Part shown: piece by piece, positions 6,480-12,292 of the stretch | Layout of the letters: every line of letters starts with the position of its first letter | Numbering within the stretch: the stretch's first letter is position 1 | NCBI GenBank assembly: GCA_003162595.1 | Contig: PMNJ01000079.1 | Coordinates: 2,775-15,066 of the forward strand | DNA from: Bacteroidales bacterium | GTDB lineage: Bacteria; Bacteroidota; Bacteroidia; Bacteroidales; VadinHA17 | Direction: 5' to 3' | Length of the DNA: 12,292 nt | Notes under the pieces: generated by a model | The model's input: only the letters and a program-made list of their open reading frames with translations | Told to the model about the DNA's origin: nothing | Databases searched by the model: none | Translations under genes and position numbers: made by a program

Positions 6480-7409
6480 TTAAAAAGGACGAGGAATTTT
6501 TTTTCTTTTTTCGCTTATTGATGAAGCCCGGAAATACCCGAGTGCTCCGTTACTCATGTTGGTTGGAGGAGAACCAGGGGAAGGTTGATATGCCCCTCCG
6601 TCGTTTTTAAATTGCTGCAAAAGACTTTTGTAAAACTCATAAGCATTTTGTGTAAGTGAGGATAACGCGACATATACAGAATCTCCCTCCATGTAGATCG
6701 GATATTCAATACTTCGTGGAGTTTCGCCCTGACTAATATTCAATCCATTAACATAAGGCTGTAGAAATTCATCGGAAAGTATTGAAAACTGCCACAGTGT
6801 GCTGGCTGAAAATGTTCGTGAACTAACCTCATCATTAAGCTGAATAAGATAATAGTTCTTAATACCCTGAGGTTCTGAAAAGTACAGAAGTGGGACAAAA
6901 TATTCTGCATTATCTTTTTCCATGACTTTTTTAACAAAGCCTATCGAATCTATATCAGGAACGGGGGGCATGAAGGCACTGGCTTGATATTCTTTGCCTA
7001 AATAGAGGACTTTCAGTGAATATGTCCGGCCGGGTATCCCAATAAGGTGCTGGGTTTTATAAAATCCCCGGTCGTATGTAAATGAAGTAGGATCTGTTAA
7101 AAAGATAGTGTTGATTACATTATTATAGTCATGTATATCGAAATCGACAGGAACCAGTGTGTCTGACTGGTTTACATTATCTGAAATAATAAGCTTAGCA
7201 TTCTTTACTGGTGCAGGAGTATAAGCACTATCCGGTTCAAAGCTCCCGGTATTACTTTCTGTAAGACGAATATAATACGGTCCTTGTTTGTTTGTTATTA
7301 AACCTTCAACTACCAGTCTCGGTTCAATTTCATTACGCTTGAGGTCATAATCCTCAATACAACCGGAAAACAAAGCAACTAATAGAGACAGGGCAAATAT
7401 TTTTCTCAT
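6480..7409 (-). CDS. DUF4249 outer-membrane lipoprotein, partner of the TonB-dependent receptor
   Basis: 309 residues. The signal peptide ends in a lipobox (LFSGC, Cys17). The residues after Cys17 are Ile-Glu-Asp-Tyr-Asp; acidic residues at these positions resemble the Bacteroidota surface-export signal, so the protein may face outside (inference). The start of the mature part (EPRLVVEGLITNKQGPYYIRLTESN) and PVKNAKLIISD are typical of DUF4249, and the C-terminus (GYFRASSISEKRKKI) is the usual family ending, so the gene is complete. Members are encoded next to TonB-dependent receptors and are thought to help bind or hand over the ligand, by analogy with SusD-type partners; the ligand is unknown. 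The start ATG is one base after the receptor's stop codon, which implies one mRNA and likely translational coupling. The last codons run through an A-rich tract. Confidence 0.93.
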   Translation of the reverse strand: MRKIFALSLLVALFSGCIEDYDLKRNEIEPRLVVEGLITNKQGPYYIRLTESNTGSFEPDSAYTPAPVKNAKLIISDNVNQSDTLVPVDFDIHDYNNVINTIFLTDPTSFTYDRGFYKTQHLIGIPGRTYSLKVLYLGKEYQASAFMPPVPDIDSIGFVKKVMEKDNAEYFVPLLYFSEPQGIKNYYLIQLNDEVSSRTFSASTLWQFSILSDEFLQPYVNGLNISQGETPRSIEYPIYMEGDSVYVALSSLTQNAYEFYKSLLQQFKNDGGAYQPSPGSPPTNMSNGALGYFRASSISEKRKKIPRPF

Positions 7410-7410
7410 T

Positions 7411-9774
7411 TTAGAATCTGAAATTATATGATAAATAGGGTGTTATTCCATATAGGTACATTTTATAAGCTTTTGAAGTATCGAGGGCATAATCATCCTG
7501 CCGGATAAATAGAGAAAATATGTTCTTGCGACCATAAAGGTTATAAACGCCAAAATTCCACTCTGGTTTCCTGCTGCTTAATTGCTTTTTAGGATTATTA
7601 TAGGTAAATGAAATATCAAGCCTGTCATAAGGTGGTAGCTTATAACCATTACGAGTTGTGTAGTAGTTGAATGATGCTCCATAGTAGAGGAATGATCCCT
7701 CTGGTATTGTTATGTATCCTCCTGATGTGAATTTAAATGTCGAGCCTATATCCCATGCATTTGATAATTTATAAATTAAAACTACCGAGAGATTATGTCG
7801 TTTGTCATAGGTCGCTGGATAGGAGTTATTATTGTTGATCCCATTTATTTGCTTTGTGGTTTTTGAGAGAGTATAACTGATCCAACCTGTAATTTTGCCG
7901 TATTTCTTTTCTATATAGAATTCAGCACCATAAGACTGACCCTTTCCCCTCAATACCTGGATCTCGACATGGGGATTTAAGAATAAGTCAGCATTATCTT
8001 TATAGTCTATTAAATTTCCTATTCTCCTGAAATAAAATTCAGTAGAAACCTCATATTTATTATCTGAAAAGGATTTATAATATCCGACAGAATACTGGTT
8101 TGAATATTGTGGTTTGATATATTTGTTTACAGGAAGCCAAACATCAGTCGGAAGCCCAATTGAAGAATTACTTAGTAAGTGCTGATATTGTTTAACATAT
8201 GTGTATGATACCTTGACAGAGTTATTATTGTCAATTAAATATCTTAAATCGAGTCTTGGTTCTAGTCCGTTATAAAACTTGATTAGTTCATTGTTTCCGT
8301 AGTGGGTAGAATCAATAATTGCCAATTCAGGTGAATAAGAATAAACAGTGCTTTCTCCTAACAGAAAAAACATTGAATATCTTAAACCGTAACTCAGGCT
8401 AATTTTGTCATTGATTTTTTGTTCGTTTGAAATGTAAAGAGCGCTTTCGAGTGATTTTTGTTTGTCAAGTTCGAAAGGTTTGGTTAATGAGGCAGAATCG
8501 CGTGGCTCTATTTTGCCCGGGAAATATTTATGATTTTCTACTGAAATACCAAATTTGAGATGATTTGAAGGATTAACGAAATAGTCAAAATCTGATTTAA
8601 GATCAACTTCCTGCAGGTTAGATGACCATTTAAAATTTCTTGCATCATCTTTGAGAATATAGGAATAATCGTATTTGCTGTACACAATTATTGTGTTTGA
8701 AAAAATTCTGGAGTTGAATATATGGTTCCATCGAGCTGTTCCCGTCTGGTTTCCCCAATCCATGGTGCTGTTCTTATCTATTGAGTAATAAAAGAAATGA
8801 TCCCTTCCGGCGTATGCAGAAAGGTAGAAGTGATTATTTTTTATTTTGTAGTTGACTTTAGCATTTATATCAAAAAAGTTAATTTCGTTATGGTTGTCAA
8901 AATCACGTAGACTGCGTAACCCAATTGTCTGTCCCAATGACCCCAAAGAATTAGCAGTTAATCCTGCATAACTGTATCTTCCGCTGATTATAAAAGAAGC
9001 CTGATCCTTTTTAATAGGGCCTTCAAGAGATAATCTGCTGGCAATTAATCCTATGCCACCATTACCTGTTAATTTTTGATTGTCCCCTTCCTTCATTCTG
9101 ATATCAATTATTGATGATAGTCTTCCTCCGTATTGGGCAGGAAATGCAGTCTTGTAGATTTTTACGCTGCTGATAGCATCTGGATTAAAAGTTGAGAAGA
9201 ATCCTAACGCATGTGATGGATTATAGATAGGTGCATCATCGAGCAAGAATAAGTTTTGGTCGAATGACCCTCCTCTAACAGATAAATTCGTAGTGCCTTC
9301 ATTTGAGGTTTGAATTCCTGGAAGTAATTGTAGGTTTTTGATCAGATCAATTTCTCCGACGGCTGCAGGTGCCAATTTAATTGTTTGTAAATTTAAGGAA
9401 TGACTTCCCATCTGGTTAACAAAAACATTACTATTGTCTTTCGCTTCAACAATTACTTCATTAAGAGCAGTAATTTCAGATTTTAATCCTATATCTATAG
9501 TAGTATCTCTGATAAGATTCACATTGTAAGAAATAGTCTTATAACCTATAAAAGAAAAGGAAATATTGTAAGTTCCTTCAGGAAGAGTAAGTGAATAAAA
9601 TCCGTAGTTATTCGAAGATGTTCCTATGTTTTTACCTTCAGCTAAAATTGTGGCACCAATAAGGTGTTCACCATTTCCCATATCACGGATGTTTCCAAAA
9701 ATTGTGTGCTTTTGTGCTAACAATAAGAAATTTGTCAAAAGGAAACAGCAGGTTAATGATAGAGTTTTATTCAT
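7411..9774 (-). CDS. TonB-dependent receptor with carboxypeptidase-like regulatory domain
   Basis: 787 residues from the ATG at 9772-9774. I prefer this over the in-frame ATG 11 codons earlier (9807) because MNKTLSLTCCFLLTNFLLLAQ is a normal signal peptide and would be buried otherwise. Residues 22-108 form the beta-sandwich regulatory domain (GNIRDMGNGEHLIGATILAEG ... GFYSLTLPEGTYNISFSFIGY). ALNEVIVEA links it to the plug (about 120-230), which shows LPGIQTSNEG, NLSVRGG, LLDDAPIYNPSHALGFFSTFNPD and PAQYGGRLSSIIDIRMKEG. The rest is the beta-barrel, ending in Phe (SYNFRF) as outer-membrane barrels do. It would import a scarce ligand across the outer membrane using TonB energy. It is first in an operon with the DUF4249 gene. 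There is no FecI/FecR-type regulator nearby and no glycan enzymes, so there is no evidence for a polysaccharide locus. Confidence 0.95.
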   Translation of the reverse strand: MNKTLSLTCCFLLTNFLLLAQKHTIFGNIRDMGNGEHLIGATILAEGKNIGTSSNNYGFYSLTLPEGTYNISFSFIGYKTISYNVNLIRDTTIDIGLKSEITALNEVIVEAKDNSNVFVNQMGSHSLNLQTIKLAPAAVGEIDLIKNLQLLPGIQTSNEGTTNLSVRGGSFDQNLFLLDDAPIYNPSHALGFFSTFNPDAISSVKIYKTAFPAQYGGRLSSIIDIRMKEGDNQKLTGNGGIGLIASRLSLEGPIKKDQASFIISGRYSYAGLTANSLGSLGQTIGLRSLRDFDNHNEINFFDINAKVNYKIKNNHFYLSAYAGRDHFFYYSIDKNSTMDWGNQTGTARWNHIFNSRIFSNTIIVYSKYDYSYILKDDARNFKWSSNLQEVDLKSDFDYFVNPSNHLKFGISVENHKYFPGKIEPRDSASLTKPFELDKQKSLESALYISNEQKINDKISLSYGLRYSMFFLLGESTVYSYSPELAIIDSTHYGNNELIKFYNGLEPRLDLRYLIDNNNSVKVSYTYVKQYQHLLSNSSIGLPTDVWLPVNKYIKPQYSNQYSVGYYKSFSDNKYEVSTEFYFRRIGNLIDYKDNADLFLNPHVEIQVLRGKGQSYGAEFYIEKKYGKITGWISYTLSKTTKQINGINNNNSYPATYDKRHNLSVVLIYKLSNAWDIGSTFKFTSGGYITIPEGSFLYYGASFNYYTTRNGYKLPPYDRLDISFTYNNPKKQLSSRKPEWNFGVYNLYGRKNIFSLFIRQDDYALDTSKAYKMYLYGITPYLSYNFRF

Positions 9775-9835
9775 GTATTGTAAAGTAGTGCAGTATTTTA
9801 TGTTCAAAACGAATTAGAAAGGTCTCTTAGTATAG

Positions 9836-9853
9836 GTATTTAATTATAAATAC
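9836..9853. promoter_or_regulatory. AT-rich palindrome upstream of the receptor operon
   Basis: GTATTTA (9836-9842) and TAAATAC (9847-9853) are perfect complements around a 4-base centre. It lies about 60 bp upstream of the receptor start, where an operator or promoter would be expected, but the base composition makes chance pairing likely. Confidence 0.3.
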
Positions 9854-9870
9854 TAGGCCATACTTATTTA

Positions 9871-9956
9871 GAAGTCCAGGCTTGGCAAAAAAGCATGTGT
9901 TTGGCAGCAGCGGCGACTGTCGCAGTGGCGGCTGCCAAACTCCTGCTTGTGTGTTG
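9871..9956. repeat. Hairpin repeat family B, copy 2
   Basis: Left arm 9891-9908 is identical to that of copy 1 (AAGCATGTGTTTGGCAGC). Right arm 9931-9948 differs from copy 1 by one base. The 22-base loop is different in sequence, so the arms are conserved while the loop is free to vary. It lies upstream of the receptor operon. Confidence 0.85.
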
Positions 9957-10204
9957 TCTATCATATTATTATGAGTGAAGGCTAGTCCCTAACTAAATAG
10001 CGTTTTATAAACCGTCTTATAATAGTTTTCACAATACTCCTTTTGTTCCTATTTATTTTTTCTTTCTTACAGCTCTGCCCGGTCAGTCACAGAAGCATTC
10101 TTCCAACAATCCACTCCATATTCTACAAGAAAGTGCTTATGTCTGACTTTTCACAATCGATTAAAGTTAAACATAAAAAACAATTGACTTTAGAATAATT
10201 ACAT

Positions 10205-10339
10205 GGGAATTTTACATTGGCGAATCAACCGGCGTAAAAATGGCTTAAGGATCGCAAAGGAAGAGTATTATCCTATGATGATATTCAGCATTACCTGAAG
10301 ATCATTGTTGTCCTGGCGATGTGTCATTTAACCGGTTAA
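10205..10339 (+). pseudogene. Relic of a type ISP-like restriction-modification enzyme C-terminus
   Basis: In one + strand frame, 10238-10336 translates to KWLKDRKGRVLSYDDIQHY followed by LKIIVVLAMCHLTG. This closely resembles the C-terminal end of large methylase/nuclease proteins of the type ISP group, where I recall a run like 'GGYQpa.KWLKDRkGR.Ls.eDi.HYqkIi.AL'. QPA precedes it in frame (10226-10234), but a TAA (10235-10237) interrupts between QPA and KWLKD, as if AAA had become TAA. The expected YIGG is found just before it only after a frame change (10213-10224). So at least one stop and one frameshift are present, and the rest of the ~1000-residue enzyme is missing. It is the only restriction-system trace here and is on the strand opposite its neighbours. 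The family assignment is from memory of the motif. Confidence 0.7.
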
Positions 10340-10343
10340 GCGT

Positions 10344-11327
10344 CTAGTTAACTATCTTGGTATCATTATTATTAGTCAGGGGAATTATCAAAAATCCAAG
10401 TGTGCCAAATACTAGATAAACCAAATTAGTAAATGTATGTGCAATCAGAGCGAACATACCACCGGAAACTTTATCTAACCCGAATAGAAATAAACTCTGA
10501 ATCACTAGAAAATGCCAAACGCCAATCCCCGCTTGGATTGGGAGTAGAAAAGCAAGAGTACCAATTGTATAGGTGAATATTGCCGCTGAGAAAGTCATGT
10601 CACGTGTTGGCGCATAGGCAAAAAATACAACATATAACATCAGGAGCCATAAAAGGAAAATGAGAATTGTTTGAAATAGAAATATCCATTTGTGTTTAAT
10701 CAGTTTTATTGATTTAATCCCTTCTAAAATCTCATTCATGATCTTATTGATTTTATATTGGAATTTCTCCAGCAATCCTCTTCTTTTTAATATCCAATAT
10801 AGAAGGACAAAGAGTACCGAAATTACAGCAAGTATCAGTATTTTAGTTTGTAAACTTGAAGAATTCAATTCTAAAGTGGAGAACAAATCTCTAATTAAGG
10901 GTAATTGCCAAAAAAGTACACCAATAAATATGATAAGGAAAGCAACAAGATCAGTTAGTCTTTCTATAAAAACAGTTCCTAACAAAATACTGAATGGTAT
11001 TTTCTCATATTTGGCTATCATTCCGCATCGAGCTATTTCTCCGCCTCTAGGTATTACCAAATTGATAAAATATAAAATTTGAACGGACAAGAAAAGATTC
11101 GATGTTTTGGGTTTATATCCCATTGACTCTATTAACATCTTCCATCTTAAGGCTCTGACTAAAGTACTTAGGAGTCCCAATAGGATAGAAAAAAAGATCC
11201 AACCGTATTTTAGTTCGTTTAGAGCAACTTTTATTGAATGAATGTCCATATCCCGATATACATACCAGAATAAAGCAACCCCAGCTATAAAAAAAATCGA
11301 TCCTGTTATTAGCTTCTTATTATTCAT
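10344..11327 (-). CDS. UPF0104 / lysylphosphatidylglycerol synthase transmembrane-region family protein
   Basis: 327 residues, almost entirely membrane helices: about 6-25, 40-58, 80-98, 115-142, 162-180, 213-236, 245-268 and 285-318. Family marks include RALRWKML after the second helix, NLVIPRGGEIARCGMIAKYE, and VFIERLTDLVAFLIIF in the fourth. These are the usual signatures of the flippase-like domain shared by UPF0104 proteins and the membrane half of MprF. The protein lacks the soluble lysyl-transferase domain of MprF, so it probably moves or flips a lipid or isoprenoid-linked molecule rather than aminoacylating it; the actual substrate is not known. Full length for the family. It stands alone, with a possible promoter about 90 bp upstream. 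AAAGG directly abuts the ATG, too close to act as a ribosome site. Confidence 0.9.
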   Translation of the reverse strand: MNNKKLITGSIFFIAGVALFWYVYRDMDIHSIKVALNELKYGWIFFSILLGLLSTLVRALRWKMLIESMGYKPKTSNLFLSVQILYFINLVIPRGGEIARCGMIAKYEKIPFSILLGTVFIERLTDLVAFLIIFIGVLFWQLPLIRDLFSTLELNSSSLQTKILILAVISVLFVLLYWILKRRGLLEKFQYKINKIMNEILEGIKSIKLIKHKWIFLFQTILIFLLWLLMLYVVFFAYAPTRDMTFSAAIFTYTIGTLAFLLPIQAGIGVWHFLVIQSLFLFGLDKVSGGMFALIAHTFTNLVYLVFGTLGFLIIPLTNNNDTKIVN

Positions 11328-11412
11328 CCTTTAACTAGAATTATTGCTTTATTGATAAATCATGGTCTTCTACTGAAGAATTGGGTTTGATTGTTAGCAT
11401 TCGTGCCTGTTT

Positions 11413-11447
11413 CAAATATAAGGCATTATTATCATCTTAAGAAGAAA
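11413..11447 (-). promoter_or_regulatory. Candidate promoter for the UPF0104 gene
   Basis: TATATTTG on the - strand (11420-11413) is a full match to the Bacteroidota -7 element TAnnTTTG. A TTTC at 11447-11444 could serve as the -33 element, but the 23-base spacer is a little long. The leader to the ATG at 11327 would be about 80 bases. Confidence 0.35.
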
Positions 11448-11498
11448 GTCGCAGAATGGTACGAAAGCTTTTATATCCTGAAAAGAATATGTGATTAA

Positions 11499-11526
11499 TT
11501 TATATAAAATAACTATTTTATATAAA
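11499..11526. repeat. 28-bp near-perfect AT palindrome
   Basis: TTTATATAAAATA (11499-11511) and its exact complement (11514-11526) are separated by two bases and followed by an A run (11524-11530). All stem pairs are A-T. It sits 25 bp to the left of the tRNA-like fragment. It could be an operator, a recombination or origin-type site, or an AT-only terminator. Confidence 0.75.
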
Positions 11527-11551
11527 AAAAGTATGCATTATCATCTACCTT

Positions 11552-11596
11552 GCACCTAACTCATAATCAGTGGGTTATTGGTCCAATGGGCCCACA
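11552..11596 (+). pseudogene. Decayed 3' half of a CAU-anticodon tRNA (tRNA-Ile2/Met-like)
   Basis: GCACCTAACTCATAATCAG followed by TGGGTTATTGG, TCCAAT and GGGCCCACA lines up with the second half of a bacterial tRNA whose anticodon is CAT: anticodon arm (compare the usual CCTGA-CTCATAA-TCAGG), T-arm ATTGG...CCAAT, and acceptor end GGGCCCAC. The anticodon stem is damaged and about 6 bases of the T-loop are missing, so it cannot be functional. There is no D-arm upstream. Integrases often use tRNA 3' halves as attachment sites and leave such half copies. The match is by eye from memory and could be accidental in part. Confidence 0.4.
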
Positions 11597-11712
11597 AACT
11601 AAATAAGCGCAAACAGACATATATTGACTGAATTCGCTTATCCTTTTAAGGGTTACTGGAATTATACTGAAACAATTCTGGGTTTTACTCTCAATTATTC
11701 AATTATCCCTTC

Positions 11713-11771
11713 TGACAAAGCCAATTAGCAATATCGTCCGTGTTAGGTGTAGGATTAATTTTAAAACTATC
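11713..11771. repeat. Dispersed repeat family A, partial copy 3
   Basis: This matches the second half of copies 1 and 2: AAGCCAATTA, TCGTCCGTGTTAGGTGTAGG and AATTTTAAAACT. The first half (GCTGATTACGAAGT) is absent. It is followed 68 bp later by hairpin C2, an arrangement also seen near 6290-6428. Confidence 0.75.
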
Positions 11772-11824
11772 AAGTTGTAGAAGCAAGCTGTTTGTCATCA
11801 AGTCCTCAATCTCGTCCAGTAGTA

Positions 11825-11906
11825 GGGAAGGGCTGGAAGGCTCGTTTGCAGTACATTATTTATCGATATGTCCTTGTTCGTGAACTGCAAATGTGCCTGA
11901 TAGCAG
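11825..11906. repeat. Hairpin repeat family C, copy 2
   Basis: Left arm 11839-11852 (GGCTCGTTTGCAGT) pairs with right arm 11884-11897 at 12 of 14 positions, with a 31-base loop. The arms are identical to copy 1 over the first 13 bases, including the two non-pairing positions, while the loop is unrelated. It ends 42 bp before the ABC permease stop codon. Confidence 0.85.
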
Positions 11907-11947
11907 GGAAAGCTTTAACAATTATAAAAAAATGATTTTCGAAATAT

Positions 11948-12292
11948 TTATTCAAATCGTAATGCTTCGACCGGGTTCCTAGTTGCTGCACTCCAGCTTA
12001 GCCAACTTACGGTTAAAAGCGCAATACCAAATGAAATTATTGCAGCTAAAAGAAAGATCCACCAACTGAGTTCTGTTTTGTACACAAAATTCTGCAACCA
12101 TTTATGCATAGCATACCATGCGAATGGAGTGGCAAATATAAAAGCAACTAATACCCATTTTATGTATTCCTTATTTAATAAAAAAAGAATTTGTAAACTT
12201 TTTGCTCCTGCAACTCTTCGAATACCGATTTCTTTTGTACGGCGATCGATGGAAAAGTTTGCCATACCGAGAATACCGAGTATAGAAATTAC
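11948..12292 (-). CDS. ABC transporter permease C-terminus (MacB/FtsX family), cut by window edge
   Basis: 114 codons to the right edge; the frame stays open through VISILGILG before the internal Met at 12265, so that Met is not the start. The sequence is the C-terminal FtsX-like module: FSIDRRTKEIGIRRVAGAKSLQILFLLNKEY, then helices at about 45-62 and 77-100 of the visible part, and the ending AATRNPVEALRFE, which is the usual last segment of Bacteroidota MacB-like permeases of about 800 residues. These proteins work with a MacB/LolD-type ATPase in export or mechanotransmission at the inner membrane; the ATPase gene is not in view. The gene ends normally at TAA (11950-11948). Confidence 0.93.
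   Translation of the reverse strand, partial: VISILGILGMANFSIDRRTKEIGIRRVAGAKSLQILFLLNKEYIKWVLVAFIFATPFAWYAMHKWLQNFVYKTELSWWIFLLAAIISFGIALLTVSWLSWSAATRNPVEALRFE

Larger units (their letters stand above)
9775..10343. other. 569-bp intergenic stretch with hairpin B and a gene relic
   Basis: This is the upstream region of the receptor operon. It holds the small palindrome at 9836-9853, hairpin B2 (9871-9956), a featureless AT-rich part (9957-10200), and the restriction-enzyme relic (10205-10339), which ends 4 bp before the stop codon of the UPF0104 gene. I could not identify a convincing -33/-7 promoter for the receptor. Confidence 0.6.
11328..11947. other. 620-bp intergenic stretch with tRNA-like relic and repeats
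   Basis: Between the UPF0104 gene and the 3' end of the ABC permease gene. In order it holds the candidate promoter (11413-11447), a 28-bp AT palindrome (11499-11526), a tRNA-like fragment (11552-11596), a partial repeat A (11713-11771), and hairpin C2 (11825-11906). No protein-coding frame is supported. Confidence 0.65.

Noticed and set aside
6395..6610. 71-codon + strand open frame
   Set aside because: It starts inside hairpin C1 and continues antisense to the DUF4249 gene.
7411..9774. SusC/SusD polysaccharide-utilisation locus
   Set aside because: The lipoprotein is DUF4249, not SusD; no glycoside hydrolases or regulators are nearby, and the receptor is shorter than usual SusC proteins.
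10344..11327. Full MprF (lysyl-phosphatidylglycerol synthase)
   Set aside because: Only the membrane flippase-like half is present; the soluble aminoacyl-transferase domain is missing.

Overview
The window looks like chromosomal DNA from a member of the Bacteroidota. Three things suggest this: a carboxypeptidase-like-domain TonB-dependent receptor directly coupled to a DUF4249 lipoprotein, a Bacteroidota-style conjugation coupling ATPase, and start codons that mostly lack a Shine-Dalgarno sequence. The DNA is AT-rich, and the gaps between genes are long (417-804 bp) and full of repeats, as in an accessory region. Genus cannot be read from the sequence.

Layout. The left edge holds the 3' part of a VirD4/TraG-type coupling protein on the + strand. 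It is the only intact gene on that strand and suggests the end of a conjugative or mobilizable element. All other intact genes lie on the - strand. From low to high coordinate they are: a small membrane-anchored protein; a secreted 'WDD'-type protein with a good Bacteroidota promoter; a solitary NucS/DUF91-like nuclease with an unassigned C-terminal half; a TlpA-like thioredoxin-fold protein; the DUF4249 lipoprotein and its TonB-dependent receptor (an operon with a 1-bp gap); a UPF0104/LPG-synthase-like membrane protein; and the C-terminus of a MacB/FtsX-type ABC permease cut by the right edge.

Two gene relics are present. At 10205-10339 (+) there is a frameshifted, stop-containing C-terminal piece of a type ISP-like restriction-modification enzyme. 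At 11552-11596 (+) there is what looks like a decayed 3' half of a CAU-anticodon tRNA (tRNA-Ile2/Met type), next to a 28-bp AT palindrome. With the coupling protein, these suggest repeated integration and decay of mobile DNA.

The most unusual signal is between the genes. I see a ~100-bp dispersed repeat (family A: 3626-3725, 5203-5301, partial at 11713-11771, weak trace near 6289-6306). I also see two related hairpin families (B: 3367-3453 and 9871-9956; C: 6361-6428 and 11825-11906). The stems in each family carry two mismatches at the same positions in both copies. The A end, a short linker and hairpin C form a composite unit in two places. These look like a non-autonomous, strand-asymmetric repeat family; no mobilizing enzyme is visible in the window.

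Apart from the receptor/lipoprotein pair, no functional pathway links the genes. The rest look like independent single-gene units separated by repeats.
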